Notes: generated by a model not told the origin, from the sequence alone. Counted from the first letter of the stretch, positions 15,273-23,741 are shown. The stretch: 24,218 nt of DNA from Clostridia bacterium (GCA_017501175.1 JAFVXK010000021.1:1-24218), one strand, 5' to 3'. Translations and numbers: made by a program.

Positions 15273-16031
15273 TTAAATGCTTTTGGGTAAAATTTTCGTT
15301 TTCAGGAATTCCTCGTACGCATCGCAAATGCCCTTTACGTCCTCACCAAAGGCTATTTGCTCACCCTTGTGAAGCCAAAGGATTTTATTGCACATAGAGC
15401 GCACCTGCGAGATGGAGTGCGACACGAGAATTGTGGTTGCTCCGCCTGCGATGATGGATTTCATTTTTGCCTCGCTCTTTTTTCTGAACGCTCCGTCACC
15501 AACCGAGAGCACCTCGTCAAGAATGAGAATGTCGGGGTTGACGAGCGATGCTATGGAGAATGCAAGACGTGATTTCATACCGCTTGAGAGCTGCTTGAAT
15601 GGTCTGTCCTGAAAATCCTCGAGCTCGGCGAAGGCTATAATATCCTCATACGCCTCGTTCATAAACGGTCTTGTGTAGCCGAGAAGCGCACCGCGAAGAT
15701 AGGTGTTTTCCCTTACTGTAAGATCGCCGTCAAATCCCGAAGCAAGCTCAAGAAGCGCGGCAATTCTGCCGTTACAAACGACGTTTCCCTGCGTCGGAAG
15801 CATAATTCCCGATATTGCCTTGAGAAGCGTTGATTTTCCTGCGCCGTTTGTTCCGATAATACCGAGCATATCGCCCTTATCAATGGAAAAGGTGACGTTT
15901 TTATTAGCCCAAAACTCGTTGACCTTGTAGTTGCCCTTCAGCTTCCTTATAACGAATTCCTTTATGCCTATATCCTTGAAATCTCCGGTTATGTAACGGA
16001 TAGAAACGTTATTTACTTCTAATGCACGCAT
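15273..16031 (-). CDS. Polysaccharide/teichoic-acid ABC exporter, ATP-binding subunit (TagH/Wzt-like)
   Basis: This 252-residue ATPase powers export of an undecaprenyl-linked polymer with the permease encoded upstream. Motifs are complete: Walker A GTNGAGKST (60-68), signature LSSGM (148-152), Walker B ILILDE (168-173) and the switch His205. The N-terminal region of about 45 residues before the Walker A strand, with VIRKLKGNYK, is typical of the TagH/RfbE/Wzt group. It lacks the extra C-terminal domain of B. subtilis TagH or of Wzt proteins that read a terminal cap. It is the last gene of the minus-strand operon, starting 19 bases after the permease stop, and the bidirectional terminator follows. 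Confidence 0.92.
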   Translation of the reverse strand: MRALEVNNVSIRYITGDFKDIGIKEFVIRKLKGNYKVNEFWANKNVTFSIDKGDMLGIIGTNGAGKSTLLKAISGIMLPTQGNVVCNGRIAALLELASGFDGDLTVRENTYLRGALLGYTRPFMNEAYEDIIAFAELEDFQDRPFKQLSSGMKSRLAFSIASLVNPDILILDEVLSVGDGAFRKKSEAKMKSIIAGGATTILVSHSISQVRSMCNKILWLHKGEQIAFGEDVKGICDAYEEFLKTKILPKSI

Positions 16032-16050
16032 AGGTTTGCCGTCCCTTTCG

Positions 16051-16821
16051 TTAAACGTAATAAAGGAATTTGTGGTTGTTTTTCTTGTAGATAAGAGCGC
16101 CTATTCCGAGAATGACAAGAGGATATACGACAATTATCAGATTATGCCACCATTCAGGGAATACACCGCCTATTACAATTTTCCTGAAATAGCTTATGAA
16201 GGCATAAATGGGGTTGAGATAAAAGACCTTTTGCACCCACTCGGGAAAGGCTTCCACGCGGTAGAAAATAGCCGACAAATACATAAGAAGCTGAGCGAAC
16301 ACCGTCCACAAATACTGAACGTCACGGAAGAAAACGAACATTGACGAGAGTATCATACCAACGCCTATATTAAAAATGACTAGGCAGGCAATGGGAATAA
16401 TGAGCGCAAAGAAATGAAAACCGAAGGTGATGTTGTCGATGATGCAGAATACAAAGAAAACGAGAAGCGTTATGCCGAAGTTAATAAGCGTTTGCAGATT
16501 TTTGGAAAGCAAAAACAGGAATTTCGGCACGTTCACCTTCGTGAAAATAGACGCATTGCTCATAAGCGTGGTCATTCCCTGTGTTGCCGACTCGTTAAAG
16601 TATGCAAAAACAAGGTTTCCGCAGAAAAGATAGGTGGTAAAATGAGGGACGTCCCGGTTTCCGAAGAGCTCTCCGAAAACCAGCCTCATAACGAGAAGCA
16701 TAAGAAGCGGAGAAAGTACGCTCCAGCCCATACCTAAAACCGAGCGCTTGTATTTTTTCTTGAAATCGCGCTTTATAAGCTCTTCAAGAAGGAATTTGTA
16801 ACGTTTGAGATTCTGAAGCAT
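16051..16821 (-). CDS. Polysaccharide/teichoic-acid ABC exporter permease (TagG/Wzm-like)
   Basis: This 256-residue ABC-2 type permease has about six membrane helices. It starts MLQNLKRYKFLLEELIKRDFKKKYK, with the amphipathic basic N-terminus and R-D-x-K-x-[KR]Y pattern typical of TagG/Wzm/RfbA exporters, followed by RSVLGMGWSVLSPLLML. The mid-C-terminal pattern LNPIYAFISYFR is also typical of the family. ATG 16821 is chosen because it matches the family N-terminus and gaggt lies just upstream; the frame stays open to an ATG at 16884, which would overlap the acyltransferase gene. With the downstream ATPase it forms the export pump for the polymer made by the upstream genes. Confidence 0.92.
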   Translation of the reverse strand: MLQNLKRYKFLLEELIKRDFKKKYKRSVLGMGWSVLSPLLMLLVMRLVFGELFGNRDVPHFTTYLFCGNLVFAYFNESATQGMTTLMSNASIFTKVNVPKFLFLLSKNLQTLINFGITLLVFFVFCIIDNITFGFHFFALIIPIACLVIFNIGVGMILSSMFVFFRDVQYLWTVFAQLLMYLSAIFYRVEAFPEWVQKVFYLNPIYAFISYFRKIVIGGVFPEWWHNLIIVVYPLVILGIGALIYKKNNHKFLYYV

Positions 16822-16861
16822 AGAAAAACCTCGTACTTTATTATTATAGGTCCGAAACGTA

Positions 16862-17962
16862 TCAGCTCGAAAAGCGCCCTGCAATTCGCTTTTCTATCTC
16901 ATAAAGCCTTTCCTTTATTCGAAGAAGCTTGAAAAGATAGTGGCGCAAAGCGTCTATTAAAGAACAAACAAGGTAAAGACATATTGCCGTTAAAAATATC
17001 GCGCCTATCATCGCCCAGATTGGCAGTGACGCTATTTCGGCGAATCGCCCCTTCATAAAGTTGACCCACACGAGAGGATTGACGTGGATAAGATATACGC
17101 CAAATGAAAGAGGAGCGAAAAATCCGATAATCTTTTTCATAGAAGTGCATTTGATTTGCGAGAAGCACAAAAGCAAAGCAAGACTGGATAGAAGTATCGT
17201 CGGGGATGTGTAATCAACGAGAACGCTTTTAGCGGCAGCCATTTTTTCGACCCAGGTAACCGTTATTGCGAGGAAATACAAAATCAAGCACAAATACGGT
17301 TTAATTCTGAAGCTGTCGCGGTATTTTGAAATACAAGCACCGATAAAATAGAGAATTGCCAGCCACAGCGGAGAATATCCCTTTGAGGTTACGAGTAAAT
17401 CGTTGACAGGTGTTCCGATTACGGAGCTTCTGGCTAAGGTGTAAATGAAGGAAAAAAGCAAAATGGCGGAAATCAATGCTGCCATCACCTGCACCTTTTT
17501 CATATTCTCTACGACAAAGTTGATGAGAGGCGTGAAAAAGAAGGTGCAAAAATACGCTGTAAAATACCAATACGCTCGCTTCGTTACGGGAAGGATGGCC
17601 GTCCAATAGGAGTTTGCCGTCAAGGCGCTGCTGTTGATGAATAAAAACAGAACGGTAACGCCCAGGGTATAGAAGAGCACTTCCAGCCAAAGAAAAGCGA
17701 TGTTAGTGTATTTGAATTTTGAGCGCAAGCCAACGTATCCTGAAATCAGCGCGTAGCAGTTGACCGCACAATACGCCGAAATTTCAACAAACCAAACGAC
17801 TGCGTTTTTTGTACTGTCGGACGCGGTGGCGTTAATTACTCCGCCTTGACCGAGAATATGGAGAATGAGGACCATAAACATCGATATTATGCGCAACAAA
17901 TCAAGCCCGAACAGTCGCTCGTTTGCTTGGAGCTTTGGAGAAACGGATGGAGCGTTTGTCAT
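16862..17962 (-). CDS. Acyltransferase family 3 membrane protein
   Basis: This 366-residue protein has about ten membrane helices. The N-terminus LFGLDLLRIISMFMVLILH carries the Arg (24) and His (35) typical of acyltransferase-3 (OafA/WecH/Oac-like) proteins, and the later segment SFGVYLIHVNPLVWV is also typical. Members move acetyl or other acyl groups from the cytoplasm to extracytoplasmic or lipid-linked sugars. In this operon O-acetylation of the exported polymer is the plausible role; donor and site are inferred. It starts 12 bases after the stop of the fused polymerase gene, with aggtagg as a modest ribosome site, and precedes the exporter permease. A short basic C-terminal tail (LRIKERLYEIEKR) is cytoplasmic. 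Confidence 0.85.
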   Translation of the reverse strand: MTNAPSVSPKLQANERLFGLDLLRIISMFMVLILHILGQGGVINATASDSTKNAVVWFVEISAYCAVNCYALISGYVGLRSKFKYTNIAFLWLEVLFYTLGVTVLFLFINSSALTANSYWTAILPVTKRAYWYFTAYFCTFFFTPLINFVVENMKKVQVMAALISAILLFSFIYTLARSSVIGTPVNDLLVTSKGYSPLWLAILYFIGACISKYRDSFRIKPYLCLILYFLAITVTWVEKMAAAKSVLVDYTSPTILLSSLALLLCFSQIKCTSMKKIIGFFAPLSFGVYLIHVNPLVWVNFMKGRFAEIASLPIWAMIGAIFLTAICLYLVCSLIDALRHYLFKLLRIKERLYEIEKRIAGRFSS

Positions 17963-17974
17963 TTTACCTACCTG

Positions 17975-20398
17975 TTAATCAAAGAGTGCTTCGAATTCCT
18001 TTTCAATATCTTCGTTGTATTGTTTATAATCTACGTTCAGGGGCTTTATCTTGCCCTCGGCGAGCATTTTGATTCCCGAAAGCACGCCCTGCTCGGAATC
18101 GTCGACGAGCATTCCGCCGTGTCTTTCCATAAAGGTACGAGGTCCGGGGATATCGGTGGATATAACGGGCTTGCCGAGAATATCCGCTTCTATAAGGACA
18201 AGACCGAAGCCCTCGTAAAGCGACGAAAGGACAAAATAGTCGCATTTTTTTAACACGGTATAGGGGTTTTCCATATTCATTATGAGAATAATGCGCTCTG
18301 AAAGCCCGAGGTTAGAAATTTGCTCCGAGAGCTTTTCGTAAACTCCCGACAAGGAATATCCGCCGATTATAAAGAGATAACTGTCGGGGTTTTCCGCGTG
18401 GAATTTCGAGAATGCTGAAATAAGCCTGTCCTGCGCCTTTTCGGGAGCGAATCTGCCGATGTTGATGAACTTTTTATCGGTTGATTCGAGCGCCTCGCGT
18501 ACCTTTTCGAAGGGAAGCGAGCAAGAAGCGTAGGAGGTCTCGGTAAATTCCTCGCCTGACTTTTCAAGAATTTCCTTATACCTGACGGTATTTTTTACGA
18601 TTTTGATGTTATCCGTGCGACCCGAAATTTTCTTGGTAGGAGCTATCATGTCCTCGGTGACGACGGCAACGTTACGATATTTTCGGTATGCATAGTTGAG
18701 AACGTCACGACGCTGATTACCTTTTTTCGTTATTTCCTCAACTACGTTGCTGTGGACGAATATCGTGTTGTTACCTTTAAAGGCTGAAAACAGAAGAATA
18801 ACATCGGCTTCATATCCGTTGAACTGTATGACGGAATCTATCCGCGCGTTACCGAAGAACTGCTTGAATTCAAAATCTATGCCGGACCGTGCAAGCTTCA
18901 TATAAAGATTTGCCTTTATAAGCTTTTCGCGGAAGAGCTTTCTTATAATCCTGTCCTTAACGGATATGCAGGGGTCGGTTGAAAATGCGTAGTATTTTAC
19001 GTTTTTTGGGAAGAGCTTAATAGTATCCTTATATTTTCCAACAACGTCGGAGCGGAAGGTAACGATATAATTTCTCTTTTCGAGGTCTACCGTGTGAAGA
19101 AGAGAAATAAGCGACGCGGTTATGCCGTTGCCGGAGAGATTGCCTGCGTAAATGAATACGTTTTCCTTTCCGTTATCGGCAATCGGTTGAAGGACGACTC
19201 CGCTTTCATCTCCGAGAATCATACAGTCGCAAAGATTTCTTGACGCGTTGATAGATTCGTAGGGGCAGAATTTTTCAAGAAATGCCTTGTCGTCATAGTT
19301 CTTCTCCGAGCGTATCTCTTCGAAGAGCGACGGAAGGTCGTATACTCTCGGGAAGGGAAGCTCGTTTATGTTCATATACATTCCGCGAGTTGCGAGATAT
19401 TCTTCTTCGTCATAGGTGAAGAGAACCGTTTTTTTGCCTGTCACGGCAAAATCGAAGAATACCGAGGAGTAATCAGTAATCAGAACGTCGGCTGCGTTCA
19501 GGAATTCATAAACCTCGTATTCCTTCGGAAAAGGCTTTATTTTGTTAAACTCACTAAAGTTTACGGCATCGGTTGCGAGGGGGTGGAGATTTACGAAGAG
19601 CACCTCGTCGTCCCCAAGCATTTTCTCCATTTCGAAGAGGTAATAAACGAGATAAGCCGTGCTTTTCGAGGTTTTTCCTCGGGAAACCTGTCCGCGATAG
19701 GTGGGCATATAAACGTAGGTTCTCTTGCCCTCGAGCATAAGCTCGTCACGTACACGCGCCCGTGCCTCTTCGTCGAAGAAAATCTCGTTTCTCGGGTAGC
19801 CCGAAAGCATAACTCTTCCACCGGCGATGTTTTCGAGCATATAATCCTCAAGCATTATATCTCTGGTGTACTCGTTGGGATAGAGAAGAAAATCGCTTTT
19901 TACAAAATTACGCTGTATGTTTCCAAGCGTGTGGAATTCCGACGCATCGCTTCTTCCGAGCGTCTTCAAGGGAGTACCGTGCCAGGTGTTAAGGTAAATT
20001 TGCCCCTCTTTTTTGGCAAAATACGGCCCGAAGGACGTGTCGTTGATAAGGTATTTGGCACTTGCCAAAAGCCTCATATATTCGTCCGACGCCATCATTA
20101 CCACGTTTACGTTTTGAATACCGCGGCTCTCAAGAAACTCGATGAGCTTGTTCATATATCTCCCCATAGAAGAAAGATATATTTTGTAATCCTTGTATTT
20201 TTCGTCTGTGGCTAGGTATCTCAGGATATAATATATGTTTCCGTCTAGCTTCTTTCCGTGCGTGGATTCGAGAAGAATAGCTCGCTCGTCAATCGGAAGC
20301 GTTTCATAATACTTGACGTAGTTATGGCGCGCAACCCAAAATTTATCTTTTTTCAGCTTACGTACTCTCTTAAAAAGCTTAAAGACCTTCAATTGCAA
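17975..20398 (-). CDS. Bifunctional TagF-like glycerophosphotransferase fused to a GT4 glycosyltransferase
   Basis: This 807-residue protein has two enzyme domains. Residues 1-25 are basic and amphipathic (VFKLFKRVRKLKK), like the membrane anchor of TagF. Residues about 40-395 form the CDP-glycerol glycerophosphotransferase domain: NTWHGTPLKTLG with His140, YVYMPTYRG (228-236), LHP with His272, and VLITDYSSVFFDFA (305-318). Residues about 412-805 form a GT4 domain with FINIGRFAPEKAQDRLI (644-660), FIIGG and E729-x7-E737 in SLYEGFGLVLIEA. All key residues are present in both halves, so both are probably active. The likely job is alternating glycerol-phosphate and sugar transfer, or chain synthesis plus glycosylation. 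The start is TTG 20398, with AAGGAGTGA just upstream. TagD, the CDP-glycerol source, is the preceding gene. Confidence 0.9.
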   Translation of the reverse strand: MQLKVFKLFKRVRKLKKDKFWVARHNYVKYYETLPIDERAILLESTHGKKLDGNIYYILRYLATDEKYKDYKIYLSSMGRYMNKLIEFLESRGIQNVNVVMMASDEYMRLLASAKYLINDTSFGPYFAKKEGQIYLNTWHGTPLKTLGRSDASEFHTLGNIQRNFVKSDFLLYPNEYTRDIMLEDYMLENIAGGRVMLSGYPRNEIFFDEEARARVRDELMLEGKRTYVYMPTYRGQVSRGKTSKSTAYLVYYLFEMEKMLGDDEVLFVNLHPLATDAVNFSEFNKIKPFPKEYEVYEFLNAADVLITDYSSVFFDFAVTGKKTVLFTYDEEEYLATRGMYMNINELPFPRVYDLPSLFEEIRSEKNYDDKAFLEKFCPYESINASRNLCDCMILGDESGVVLQPIADNGKENVFIYAGNLSGNGITASLISLLHTVDLEKRNYIVTFRSDVVGKYKDTIKLFPKNVKYYAFSTDPCISVKDRIIRKLFREKLIKANLYMKLARSGIDFEFKQFFGNARIDSVIQFNGYEADVILLFSAFKGNNTIFVHSNVVEEITKKGNQRRDVLNYAYRKYRNVAVVTEDMIAPTKKISGRTDNIKIVKNTVRYKEILEKSGEEFTETSYASCSLPFEKVREALESTDKKFINIGRFAPEKAQDRLISAFSKFHAENPDSYLFIIGGYSLSGVYEKLSEQISNLGLSERIILIMNMENPYTVLKKCDYFVLSSLYEGFGLVLIEADILGKPVISTDIPGPRTFMERHGGMLVDDSEQGVLSGIKMLAEGKIKPLNVDYKQYNEDIEKEFEALFD

Positions 20399-20400
20399 GT

Positions 20401-20411
20401 CACTCCTTAGG
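20401..20411 (-). promoter_or_regulatory. Ribosome binding site deciding the TTG start of the fused polymerase gene
   Basis: Reading the minus strand, taaggagtgac precedes TTG directly. No ATG or GTG lies in frame near it, and the first internal Met falls inside the TagF-like domain, so the TTG start is required for a whole N-terminus. A second TTG six bases on is an alternative. Confidence 0.7.
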
Positions 20412-20428
20412 GTAATTGGTTGATTAGG

Positions 20429-20818
20429 TTATTTTTTGAGCTCCTTTTTAATCTGCGTGGTGGAGATTTCGGGCGTTCTCGGGAGATAGACTACCTCGCA
20501 GTAGTCCTTGAGGAAGTCGAATTTGCCCTTCCAGTCGTCACCCATAACGAAGGTGTCGATGTGGTACATTTGTACGTCGGTTATCTTTTGCTCCCAGTTC
20601 TCCTCGGGAATTACGAGGTCAACGTATCTAACAGCCTCAAGAAGCTTTTTTCTCTGCTCGTAGGTGAAGTAGCACTTTTTCTGCTTCATATTCCAGTTGA
20701 ATTCGTCGGTTGAGAGGACGACCACCAAATAATCGCCGAGCTCCTTTGCTCTCTTTAAAAGATTGATGTGACCGTAGTGAAGAAGGTCGAAGGTTCCGTA
20801 GGTAATTACTCGTTTCAT
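20429..20818 (-). CDS. tagD: Glycerol-3-phosphate cytidylyltransferase
   Basis: This enzyme makes CDP-glycerol from CTP and sn-glycerol-3-phosphate, the activated unit for teichoic-acid polymerases. The 129-residue protein has exactly the family size and motifs: HYGH (14-17) for CTP binding and RTPEISTTQIK (114-124), plus TYGTFDLLH at the N-terminus and VMGDDWKGKFD. The ATG follows AAGGAGATAA, six bases away. It sits between licD and the fused polymerase gene. With the glycerophosphotransferase domain encoded next, it shows that glycerol-phosphate is a building block of the polymer. Confidence 0.97.
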   Translation of the reverse strand: MKRVITYGTFDLLHYGHINLLKRAKELGDYLVVVLSTDEFNWNMKQKKCYFTYEQRKKLLEAVRYVDLVIPEENWEQKITDVQMYHIDTFVMGDDWKGKFDFLKDYCEVVYLPRTPEISTTQIKKELKK

Positions 20819-20838
20819 TGTTTATCTCCTTGAAGTTT

Positions 20839-21648
20839 TTATTCGTTATTGCTTTCTATGAAATGCCCGTTCCTCTCGTTTTCGGGTGGGGGTGTCATAT
20901 AGTCGCCGTACATATGGGTGAGCGCCTTGTCGTATTCCTTCGGCACGGGAAAGACCTCGTCCTCGAATTTAAGCTCTGCCCGTTCATCGAACCACTCGGA
21001 AGGATAGGTTTCGCGCGGGTAGCCGTAAGAGCCTGCGACGGTGCATATCACCTTTTTGCTTGACGTTAAGGTGTAATAAACCCGTACTGCGTTTCGCAGG
21101 AACAATAAGATACATCGAGGCAGCTTTTTCATAACAGAAAATGCAAAAAGCGCGCCTTTTTTAGTGTATTCGCAAACAAAGTTGTCGCTTGTTTTTGCAA
21201 TCAACGCACAGGTGAAGAACGACGTCAGCTTAAAAAAGCGTCTTGCGCGCTTTTCTCTCGACGGACAGCGGTCAAGAGGAAAGATGTCAACGTAGCACCC
21301 CGTGTGCATTTTTGAGCCGCGGAATAAAAATTCCGTCACCGACGTACCATCTTTTCTGAGCTTTGCAAAAAAGAACGGCGAGTGCTTGTCGGTTTTCTCG
21401 GTCTGATAAAAGAAATTTGGGGACAGCTCTTTTTTTGCGAGACTTTCGAGCCTTTTGTAGTCGGAGCGCGGCATTGCGACGTCAACGTCGTCGTCCCAGG
21501 GAATAAATCCCCCGTGCCTTACCGCTCCGAGAAGCGTTCCCGCAACGAGATAATATCTTAATCCGTGCTTGTCGCACAGGCGCTTCAGCTCCTTTAAGGC
21601 TTCAAGCGAGCCTCGCTGAATTTCGCGGCGTTCCTCGGGTGAAATCAT
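20839..21648 (-). CDS. LicD-family phosphotransferase
   Basis: This 269-residue protein belongs to the LicD/fukutin-related nucleotidyltransferase-fold family. The signature runs from residue 36 to 59: AGTLLGAVRHGG, then FIPWDDDVDVAM, including the metal-binding Asp cluster. A second conserved region, GCYVDIFPLD, lies at about residues 117-126. Family members move phosphocholine from CDP-choline to sugars of teichoic acid or LPS, and eukaryotic relatives move ribitol-phosphate from CDP-ribitol. No choline uptake or activation genes (licA, licB, licC) are visible in this window, while CDP-glycerol synthesis is encoded next door, so the true donor is open. The start ATG lies 6 bases after the GT2 stop. 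Confidence 0.9.
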   Translation of the reverse strand: MISPEERREIQRGSLEALKELKRLCDKHGLRYYLVAGTLLGAVRHGGFIPWDDDVDVAMPRSDYKRLESLAKKELSPNFFYQTEKTDKHSPFFFAKLRKDGTSVTEFLFRGSKMHTGCYVDIFPLDRCPSREKRARRFFKLTSFFTCALIAKTSDNFVCEYTKKGALFAFSVMKKLPRCILLFLRNAVRVYYTLTSSKKVICTVAGSYGYPRETYPSEWFDERAELKFEDEVFPVPKEYDKALTHMYGDYMTPPPENERNGHFIESNNE

Positions 21649-21654
21649 TCTCGG

Positions 21655-22623
21655 TTACTTCCTTTTGTGTTTGACAAGTATGGTTTTATACAGCCTCGGT
21701 GTGAGGACGATGGCTAAAAGCTTCGCTCTTTGCATAAGCGGAAGTCCCGCGCCGAAAAGAACACGCGACAGCCTTCTTTTTACGTCTTGCCGCAGAGCGT
21801 CAAAAAGCTCGCTTGTGTCAAGACCGTTCAAAACCGCCTTTGACGCCGTGTCGGTAACGTTAAGCAACAGAGCCGTGTCTATTACCGAGGACGCGAACTT
21901 TACCCCTGCGTAGTCGCTCTCCGCCTTTTTTATCATTGAGCGAAAAGCGGTAAGATGCTCTCGCTTTACTATCGTGTGAATAGCACCCTCGGGGTTTTGG
22001 ATATAATGATATACGGGCTTTGAGCAGACGAGTATATTTCCCGCCTTTGCTATGGCGTCGAGATTGAAGCGAAAATCCTCACCGATAGCACACCCCTCGT
22101 CAAATCGCAAATCTCCGAGCGTCCGTCTTTTGAAAATTTTGCACCAAGAGCCGTAGGAAACGTGCTTTGCAAAAAGTCTTGGAAAATCAGCGTCCTCGGT
22201 TCGAAGGAGCAGGCTCTTTCGGGGGCTGAAAAGCATCTCGCGGCTTTCGCCGTTATCCAAAAATACAGCGCCTTGGGCAATATCGGCACGGGCTGCCTCG
22301 GCTTCGCTAATGAGATATTCGTACATATCGGGCTCTACCGCGTCGTCTGCATCGAGAAAGCCTATCCACTCGCCGCGCGCAACCTCAAGTCCCGCGTTTC
22401 TTGCAGAGGAAACTCCGCCGTTTTCCTTATGAACGACGCATACGTTTGTGTTTTGAGCTGCAAGCGTGTCGCACAAAGTGGGCGAGTAATCGGTTGAACC
22501 GTCGTCTGACAATATTATTTGCAGAGATGGAGTAGCGCAGTCCAAAAGACTTTTTACTGCGCGCCCAAGAGTTTTCTCTGCGTTATAGACGGGGATAATT
22601 ACCGAAATCCTGTATTCGTTCAT
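21655..22623 (-). CDS. GT2-family glycosyltransferase
   Basis: This is a 322-residue GT-A fold transferase. Catalytic domain motifs are ISVIIPVYNAEKT (6-18), LSDDGSTD (38-45), GGVSSARNAGLEVARG (69-84) and the metal-binding DAD (91-93, in FLDADDAVEPDM). The acceptor side contains SWCKIFKR and an E-D-F-R-F-N motif. The C-terminal part is basic, with PRLYKTILVKHKRK, consistent with association to the inner membrane face. It probably adds one sugar to the lipid-linked polymer or its linkage unit; donor and acceptor are not determinable. Its start overlaps the stop of the upstream GT4 gene by four bases (ATGA), so translation is coupled. Confidence 0.9.
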   Translation of the reverse strand: MNEYRISVIIPVYNAEKTLGRAVKSLLDCATPSLQIILSDDGSTDYSPTLCDTLAAQNTNVCVVHKENGGVSSARNAGLEVARGEWIGFLDADDAVEPDMYEYLISEAEAARADIAQGAVFLDNGESREMLFSPRKSLLLRTEDADFPRLFAKHVSYGSWCKIFKRRTLGDLRFDEGCAIGEDFRFNLDAIAKAGNILVCSKPVYHYIQNPEGAIHTIVKREHLTAFRSMIKKAESDYAGVKFASSVIDTALLLNVTDTASKAVLNGLDTSELFDALRQDVKRRLSRVLFGAGLPLMQRAKLLAIVLTPRLYKTILVKHKRK

Positions 22624-23741
22624 TTGCTCTCCTTACCGCTGTGGGCGAGTGCGTAATATTTAATCACTTCCTTTGGGCTGTCGGCAGAGTCAAAGCCTGC
22701 GCGTTTTACTTCGTGAGCTCGGGATTTTCTTTCGGGCAGCTTGTCCATAGTCTTTATTATTACGTTTGCCCAGTGTTCCGCACCGAGTTCAAGACCTACG
22801 AATTTTACCAAATCGGTCACGCATACGTCGGTGGGCACGGACGAGGAGCAGATAACGGGAAGTCCCGAAGCCTGCGCTTCAAGTGCTACAATGCCAAGAC
22901 CTTCGAATAGGCTCGGTAGAACAAACACGTCCATCGCAGACATGAGCGAGGAAACGTCCTTCGAAGCGCCGTAAAATATAACTCTGTCCGAAATCCCGAG
23001 CGCCTCGGCTCTTGCCGTGAGAGCGCTTTTTTCGGGACCGTCGCCCACGAGAACAAGTGATGCATTTTTGCGCAGCCTTGTAACCTCTGCAAAGGCGTCG
23101 AGAAGGAAAGCGTGATTTTTTTCCGAGCTAAGTCTGCCGACGCACCCTATGAGAACTTTATTTTCGACGCCAAGCGTTTCGCGCATTTTTATTCTCGCCT
23201 CACCCGAGTAGGCGTGCTTTTCGGTATTAATCCCGTTTTTTATGACCTCATCGGCGTCCTTGCCGAAAAAAAATCTTGCGGCAACAGAGGAGCAAGCAAG
23301 CGTGTGCGTAGCGCAGCCTAGCCACATAGCCCTGCCAAAGCGGTGCAAAAGGAGCTTTATCGGACGGGTAACGCTTTTTCGCAGTCCGCCGCCGTGCGCG
23401 TGTACCAACCGCACGGGAATATTCAGCTTTTTTGCAATGCTCACGTAGCTGAGCGCAAACGCTTGGAAAATGTTAAAATGAATTACGTCATATCGGTTGC
23501 TTTTGAGAATATTCTTAAACAAGCGGTAATTTTTCGGGCTTCTCAGCCTTCCCGAGAGCTCGTGAAATTTTACGCCGCGAGCCTTCAAGGGCTCGGTGAA
23601 GATGCTTTCGCCTATTTTTGCGGCGACTATATCGACGGAGTAGTAATCGGTGTCAAGGCTCTTTATAATTCCGTTTAGGAAGGATTCTATTCCCCCTGAC
23701 TCCCAAAGCTCCAAAAAATAACAGATTTTTATTCTTTCCAT
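22620..23741 (-). CDS. GT4-family glycosyltransferase, first gene of the surface-polymer operon
   Basis: This 373-residue retaining GT-B fold enzyme begins with the donor-loop pattern SGGIESFLNGI (15-25). The C-terminal half has IGCVGRLSSEKNHAFLLDAF (198-217), LVLVGDGPEK (229-238), VIFYGASKDV and the complete E-x7-E motif at Glu280 and Glu288 (LFEGLGIVALEAQASGLPVI). It resembles the EpsF/CapM-like capsular transferases of Bacillota. As the first gene of the operon it may build the linkage unit or a side chain, which is inference. The ATG follows GAGGG and lies about 24 bases from the predicted transcription start. Confidence 0.92.
   Translation of the reverse strand: MERIKICYFLELWESGGIESFLNGIIKSLDTDYYSVDIVAAKIGESIFTEPLKARGVKFHELSGRLRSPKNYRLFKNILKSNRYDVIHFNIFQAFALSYVSIAKKLNIPVRLVHAHGGGLRKSVTRPIKLLLHRFGRAMWLGCATHTLACSSVAARFFFGKDADEVIKNGINTEKHAYSGEARIKMRETLGVENKVLIGCVGRLSSEKNHAFLLDAFAEVTRLRKNASLVLVGDGPEKSALTARAEALGISDRVIFYGASKDVSSLMSAMDVFVLPSLFEGLGIVALEAQASGLPVICSSSVPTDVCVTDLVKFVGLELGAEHWANVIIKTMDKLPERKSRAHEVKRAGFDSADSPKEVIKYYALAHSGKESK

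Noticed and set aside
19583..20215. Plus-strand open frame (210 codons) inside the TagF-like/GT4 gene
   Set aside because: It is antisense to the conserved TagF-like domain, with no promoter or ribosome site.
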